A stretch of DNA of 38,487 nucleotides from Gnetum montanum (Eukaryota > Streptophyta > Gnetopsida > Gnetales > Gnetaceae), in NCBI GenBank assembly GCA_015680685.1, contig MNCI01024239.1, forward strand, positions 71,555 to 110,041. Reading direction: 5' to 3'. A program made the translations under genes and the position numbers. A model generated the notes under the pieces. That model made no database searches, was not told the origin of the DNA, and was given only the letters and a program-made list of their open reading frames with translations. Of the stretch, positions 33,248 through 38,487 are shown one piece after another. Position 1 is the stretch's first letter, and each line of letters begins with the position of its first letter.

Positions 33248-36200
33248 TGATGATTAAGAATAAAAAATATATAGGTTTTAACAACTTTGCCCATGCAATG
33301 TGGCGTTGCATTCTCACAATGAGGACCATCTAACTTGAAAAACCCAGTCATCATCTGGCCATGACTTGGATTATTTTCAGGTTCTAAACTACACAAATAA
33401 GGCTTGGCTCAACCATCATTTTTTTGGACTACACCTTGATATACCCCCAAGATAGGTGACTAGGGATCATACGTGAGGTGGGTGAACATTTACAAATGGT
33501 GCTTGCATTATTGAAAACCTTCGGGTATTGTGCAACTCAACCTCCTTGGCTCTAATGGCTTAGGATATTAAGCCAAAGTAAGCATATGTATGGGTAGGGT
33601 TGGATAGTGGTGTCCATCTCTACATCCAGGGTAGAGTATATGCAAAATAAATAAACAATGCAACCCATCTATTTAAGATATGATGATAAATATATTATTA
33701 TCAAAATGATTAGTTGATGATCCCTAAAAATACTTTATTCTTCACACAATGCACACCAATCAAATGCATCATCCACTTAATTCATGAATTGCTTATTCTA
33801 GGGCCCAAAGGGCTTCTGAACATAATTCATGTAGATTGATTTTATGGAAAGCAAATAAACATACATGATCACACACATATATTTTCTTTTCTTTGCACAA
33901 ATAAGAGAATATAATTGTTGATAAATAAATGGGGTTAGCATATTGAAGCAAGAATAAATAAACAACAGTTACTTTGCATGAAAGAAAAATCTAACTTATA
34001 ACAAAATGTACAAACCATTCATGTTAGAGAAGACTTACTCCAAGGAGACTTCCAGGCTTCCAAGTTGCAATATTCCTATGATACAATTGAATGAAGTAAC
34101 TATGCACCTCAAGTGTATTTTAAATGTCATATAAGAACTAGCTCACATCATACAATGGAGAGAGTTACAATAGTTAGGGTTTGTTTTTCATGGGAAAATT
34201 AGCCAATGTTTTTCTCCAACTTCATGCATCCTAAATTTGGCAGCCAAGTAGCAAAATTTTATGCTAAATGAAAAAAAAAAAAAAAAAAAAAAAAAAACAG
34301 AAACCATAAAATCTGATATGTACGAATCTTGAATACCATGATGGATTAACACGGTTTCAAACCTTGAAATCTCCATATTAAATTTTCCAGCCTCTCATGT
34401 TTTCACATTGAAAGAAATATACACTTGAACAAAGGACTATTCAACAACGAATTGGGACATGACAGTTGCCACATTCCCATTTCCAAATGGTGTTGTTACC
34501 TAATGAAGATGGTGTCTCTTCATAACAAGTGTTATTGTCATCTTAACAAGACTCGAGACCCAAAAAGGTGCATTGTAATAGTGGACGTGTTTGTTAAGGT
34601 AACCTTTGGGGGTTTGACCTAAGGCATTTATACTTGGGGTTAGAGGTCGTGCTAGCATGGAGTGGTAGAGCCAGTACAGGCAAGTCACAAGAGCCGGGTG
34701 AAGCGGGACAAGAAGTGGACTGGCCATCCCTTCTGGCCGGGTTATAGGCCTAACTGTGGTGGCAATGCTGGATTGCCTCTAAGGGATAGATACCAAAGGA
34801 AGAAAACCCCAAGGAACACTCTTAGAGTATGATCCGGATACGCTATTCCATACCAATAAAGTATCAATTTCTTTCTCTTTCTGCATTTTTCCTATTATTT
34901 CCTTTATACATAATGTCGAATATCACATATATTTTGCATTTGTTATATTTTCTTTGTACGCATAATGTCTAATATATCGTATATTTGACATTTGCCATGA
35001 CATTTGGGGATGGGATGTCACAAAAACTCTCTTGAAGGCCCCTTGAAACTGACCCAAAAATGCTTAACAAAACAAAACATGTGCAAAAAGACACCAAAAA
35101 TCCTCCATATGCATAGCTTATTTTTATTTTTAAATGAGCACTCAATGGACCCTTTGGTCATCTAGCTATGATACACCAAGTGTCTCCAACCCTACAACAT
35201 CTTGTAGTCACACAATAAGAACATTGGGGTTGGATAAAATGGTGGGGGCCAACACCATCAAACACCTCTAAGAACGAAGCCCTTGTTGTCCACATAAGAG
35301 ATCACCAGCCTTGGATAGAATGATGGGGGATATTTATTTTATAAACAAAATGATTGCAAAAACATGAAATACCAAGTGCACATGATACAAAGAAAATGCT
35401 AACTCATAAGCCCAAAATATGCATGCCAAAATCAGATCCAAAAATTATGAAAGACTCTATGCATGAATCACAACTCACAAGAAATCCCACATGCCTTCAT
35501 AAAATAATCCTCACATGTCGAAGCCAATTCAATTTTAACACTTACTAAAAATTTTTGTATTACAAGGGTTTGGAATACACACCTCTAAGGCTAAACTTGA
35601 CCAATTTGGGAAGAGAGAAGACACCTCAACTTTGGGTTGTTGTCCAGTTAAGAGCCTCAAGAAATCACCCTCAAACTGCAAGTCTAAAGTGCTGTCAAAA
35701 TCCTCTCACAAAAATTAGAGAAAACAGTCCTTTGGATCAGTCAAACAGTCTCCAAGGATCAGTCACAAAAGCCTCCAACAACAGCAGCAAAATCAACCTC
35801 CCAAGAGCCCACAAGACCACTCAAGACAACCCAAGAGATGGCTGAGAACAAGCAAGGAACAACCACTCTCCCTCTCCTTTGGTCAACTCCTCACCCCCTC
35901 CAACTAGCATAGTTTCCCCTTCCTTGGCAAAAGTGAAAATGAGAGTAATACTCCCTCCATTTATAGGATGGAGGAGATCCTAAGGCTTGGGCAAAGACTT
36001 GTATACAAAAGTGTACACAATGGGCAGAGACTAAACAACCCATTTCCTAAAAATCCTTTTTTTATTTATGGCATCATTGCTACTTGACTTGGACAAGCAA
36101 GCTCTCATAAAGAAGTGGACATTTGAGAGTGACAACACTTAAGAGAGTAACATGGCCCTTAGTAAATGAGCCCTTTGTCCTTTTTCTAGCCATTAAGATG

Positions 36201-36669
36201 AAGTGGACAATTAGCATATTAAAAAAATACATGTCATCATAAACATGTCATAGAGTATACGTCACCATCCCACATTGACTTTTCTTATTATCCCACCTTT
36301 TTTTTTACTTTATATGCTATGAGGGTTTCTAATCTATTTTTGGCCTTTTATCTATTTTCCACATTTCCTATAATTTATTTAGTAAAATCATTGATATGAA
36401 ATTTTTTGTCCATCTAACATTTCACATGTTGAGTTGGTCATAACGAGCATAAACATGCCATAGCTACTATGTTAGAAACTAATATTTTGATTGAATCAAG
36501 GAAAATATGGTCCCACTAGTTACCTTTTCAATCATTTAACATTAAAATCTCAAAATCTAGGGCTTGAATTGAAAAACTAATTGTAGATCTATACTTCAGA
36601 TGTAAAATTGAGTTGGTCCACTAAATTTGAGTGTGATCCAACAACTTTAAATTTGGATGTATTTTAATT
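33248..36669. other. Gene-free region with scattered repeat relics
   Basis: No convincing gene is present. A pure A tract lies at about 34270-34296. The stretch 34610-34860 is GC-richer and LTR-like in texture, without defined ends. At 35850-35980 the minus strand offers a possible TATA box (CCATCCTATAAATGG) followed by a purine-rich leader, as in an LTR or promoter. None can be assigned. Confidence 0.35.
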
Positions 36670-36839
36670 AATTAAATTGAGGATGAACACCTGGAGCCAC
36701 AGTGCTCATTCCGCTAAGTAGGGTCCCAGAAAGGTTGGTAGGTGAGCAAAAGCCTAACCTCTTCGAGTGGTTGTACCTAGGCTCAAACCTAGGTATTCAA
36801 CTTGAGAAGCAAGTACCTTACCATTACTCCAAATTAAAT
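36670..36839 (-). mobile_element. SINE, Au-like, tRNA-derived
   Basis: On the minus strand the body (36831-36678) starts TGGAGTAATGGTAAGG, an A-box-like element, followed about 40 bases later by AGGTTTGAGCC, a B-box with one C-to-T change. These are RNA polymerase III internal promoter elements of a tRNA-derived SINE. The 3' part TGGGACCCTACTTAGCGGAA then GAGCACTGTGGCTCC resembles the end of plant Au SINEs. An 8-bp direct repeat AATTAAAT at 36670-36677 and 36832-36839 is a plausible target-site duplication. Confidence 0.6.
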
Positions 36840-37461
36840 ATTCAATAATTTTAAAAATTTTAACTAATCGTCAAAATAAACCATGGATCCACATCACATT
36901 AACTTCCTAGTATTATTCTAAAATAATGCTAGACTTTGCCATGCTCATTCGTCAATAGAATATATTTTTATTATCTTAAAATAATAAATAATTAGATAGA
37001 AGTTAGAAATGAATACTAATCTTGCTTATGTCACCCAAACAAAAGTCTTCATATTACCAAGAAACATTAGGCATATATACAAATATATATATAAGCTTTA
37101 AAAGAAGTTAAATTCTAAATATTTAATAGAGTACTATGGTCACATATACAGATGTGGGGTACTACATTTTTTTGTAACCAAGCCTTATCTTCATGAGATT
37201 TTATGTGATGATTTTTCATCTATGCACATACTTTTTAAAGTGCTGTATAATACGTAGCCCTTCTAAAATTTTTTTCTGTTGAAATATTTAACCATCATTA
37301 CTTTAATCCACATAATATCTTATTTATAATTCTCTAAGCTTATTTTTTTATAAGTGCCATTTTCAAAAAAGAAATGTAATTTCAGTTTTTATTAATAAAG
37401 CATATTGTTACTTATTAGAAAAGAGAAAATATTAAAAACTGAATATCAAAACTCATGCTCA
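36840..37461. other. AT-rich intergenic, nothing recognised
   Basis: Simple AT-rich sequence with a (TA)n run near 37080. No gene was found. Confidence 0.45.
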
Positions 37462-37605
37462 TTTTTTCGAGAAAGAGGTCGGGATTATATTAAAGGAGCA
37501 AAAGTATGTTACAAAGATTACATGCGATTACAAGCGGTGGGCCTCATGGAGAGGTCCAACCGAGAGGGGAGGGCCCCCGAACCACAGAAACCGCGAGCGA
37601 GACAG

Positions 37606-38487
37606 TCAAAACAGATAAAACAGAGAGAAGTCAAAACACCCGGGGGGGGGGGGCGACCCCCCAACAACACAAAAACCCACAAAACCGGCCGGTGTTGGGG
37701 GGGGGGGGGGCGACCCCCCAACAGAGGACCACCCCTTATGGGTGAGTCGGCAGGCGTAGTTGGGGCGCTCCAGCTCATGGAGGATATCGAGGGTGTTTCG
37801 ATGATCCTTCGTATCCACGAAATTGGCCGCCTGTTGGAGGCCCTGCATAAGCGATTCCCGTCTACCCCTGTTCTCCTGCGAAAACCCGGCATCAGGGTGG
37901 TACCGCGTAGAGGTCCGGCGGATGTGCCGTCTGAGCTCCACCCAGGAGCTCTTGCAGCTAATGCCCAGAACAAAGTATGGGCATCGCCCCTCCCACAGCC
38001 ATTGCCGGGCATTATGCCCGTGGGCGCGGTCAAGCTGTTTTTGCCGCTGGGCCTCCTCCGCCTGGAGCTGCTCCTGTACCGCCCATTCCTCCAGCTCGCG
38101 TCGTCTCTGGGCCTCCACCTCCTGCGTTAGCTCCTCCCGAACCTGGGCCCTGATTTCGTCGATGAGGCGGGCCCGGGCAGCCTCAGCAAGGAGCTCCTGT
38201 TGCCTGACCCGCTCCTGCTCGCGCTCGGTGACCTGGGCCTCAATGTTGGCCCGGGCCTGCGCGAGGGCCTCGTTCCACTTGGCCTCCCACTCTTCCCGCA
38301 CCTTGTCCGCCGCTCGTTGCGTAGCCTGCTGAAGCTCCTCCTCCCAGTTCCTCCGGTCAGACGTCTCCGGCGGGGGGGAAAATGAGTGCTCGGGGGAGTG
38401 CCGTGTCCTCGTGGTCCTCCGCCCCCACCGAACTTGGGAACCCCAGCTGGGCCAATTACTCCCCAGCCCAGGCACCGCCTCAGCCAG
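37606..38487 (-). CDS. LINE copy 3 ORF2 C-terminus: coiled coil plus J-domain-like module
   Basis: The frame is open from the window edge (codons LAEAVPGLGSNWPSWG precede the first ATG at 38475) for about 290 residues. From that ATG: residues 1-40 are a basic Pro-rich linker; 42-150 form a dense E/R/Q/A coiled coil (NWEEELQQATQRAADKVREE and on); 165-237 align with a DnaJ J domain, namely PYFVLGI (for .YY.(I/L)LG(I/V)), an ELRRHIRR basic helix II, RYHPDAG with the HPD signature at residues 193-195 (37899-37891), and a QGLQQAANFVDT helix III, then HELER. J domains stimulate Hsp70 ATPase through HPD; no such role is shown for this protein. In copies 1 and 2 the same module ends ORF2. Residues after about 245 (Gly/Pro repeats) may result from a frameshift in the G tracts, since the other copies end at CRRLPKNP-like sequence. 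Confidence 0.8.
   Translation of the reverse strand: MAEAVPGLGSNWPSWGSQVRWGRRTTRTRHSPEHSFSPPPETSDRRNWEEELQQATQRAADKVREEWEAKWNEALAQARANIEAQVTEREQERVRQQELLAEAARARLIDEIRAQVREELTQEVEAQRRRELEEWAVQEQLQAEEAQRQKQLDRAHGHNARQWLWEGRCPYFVLGISCKSSWVELRRHIRRTSTRYHPDAGFSQENRGRRESLMQGLQQAANFVDTKDHRNTLDILHELERPNYACRLTHKGWSSVGGSPPPPPTPAGFVGFCVVGGSPPPPGCFDFSLFYLF
37641..37724. repeat. Two G-tract plus GACCCCCCAACA units in the LINE trailer
   Basis: Runs of 12 to 14 G followed by CGACCCCCCAACA occur at 37642-37667 and 37697-37722, about 56 bases apart. Each could form a G:C hairpin, and together they could form a G-quadruplex. Confidence 0.75.

Larger units (their letters stand above)
37462..38487 (-). mobile_element. 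LINE copy 3: 3' end, minus strand, least decayed
   Basis: The element begins on the left with oligo-T (37462-37467, the A-tail of the minus strand) and the family trailer (minus-strand TAATATAATCCCGACCTCTTTC). It continues past the right edge of the window. It is very GC-rich and CpG-rich compared with its AT-rich surroundings, which suggests recent insertion. Confidence 0.8.

Noticed and set aside
36690-36831. Possible tRNA gene
   Set aside because: The A- and B-box-like elements are degenerate, no cloverleaf or anticodon arm can be drawn, and the SINE-type 3' part fits better.
37405-38130. 241-codon plus-strand open frame
   Set aside because: It is antisense to the LINE copy 3 coiled coil and J-like frame; high GC content makes long shadow frames likely.
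37823-38332. 169-codon plus-strand open frame rich in Ser, Arg and Cys
   Set aside because: A second antisense shadow of the same LINE region, with no recognisable domain.

Overview
The window is nuclear DNA of a land plant. The AT-rich background, very low gene density, GT-AG introns up to 2.2 kb in the one host gene and the many old, C-to-T decayed retroelements suggest a large, repeat-rich genome, perhaps a gymnosperm. That last point is inference; nothing here identifies a species.

Layout. 1-1795: the 5' end of a Ty3/gypsy element on the minus strand (tRNA-Asp primer site at 788-805, LTR at 807-1795, decayed gag to the left). 1948-3183: a decayed frame of about 411 codons with coiled-coil character. 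3944-5820: a broken subtilisin-like protease gene. 5820-6890: AT-rich DNA with short tandem repeats. 7096-8605: the C-terminal end of a Pif1-type helicase whose last segment occurs three times in tandem. 8610-9027: a large foldback MITE-like element bounded by (TA)n. 9485-12985: an internally deleted copia-type element on the minus strand. 12986-17440: gene-free, probably old LTR-element sequence. 18096-22465: the only plausible host gene, four well-formed exons of an EamA/DMT-family (SLC35G-like) transporter; its 3' half is not found in the window.

25062-30910: a nearly complete but dead LINE on the minus strand, with a 9-10 bp target-site duplication, an ORF1 with a DUF4283-like domain, and an ORF2 with endonuclease and reverse transcriptase. 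31561-33247: a 5'-truncated, GC-rich relative on the plus strand. 37462-38487: a third, much less decayed relative on the minus strand that runs out of the window. 36670-36839: a small Au-like SINE.

Main discovery candidate. In all three LINE copies the region after the reverse transcriptase encodes an unrecognised globular domain, then a long E/R/Q-rich coiled coil, then a J-domain-like (DnaJ) module. The youngest copy keeps an intact HPD tripeptide. In the oldest copy the frame runs without a shift from ORF2 sequence downstream of the reverse transcriptase to the J-like module, so this looks like a C-terminal extension of ORF2 and not a neighbouring gene. I know of no described LINE family with a J domain on ORF2. 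All family assignments are from reading the sequence by eye; no searches were run.
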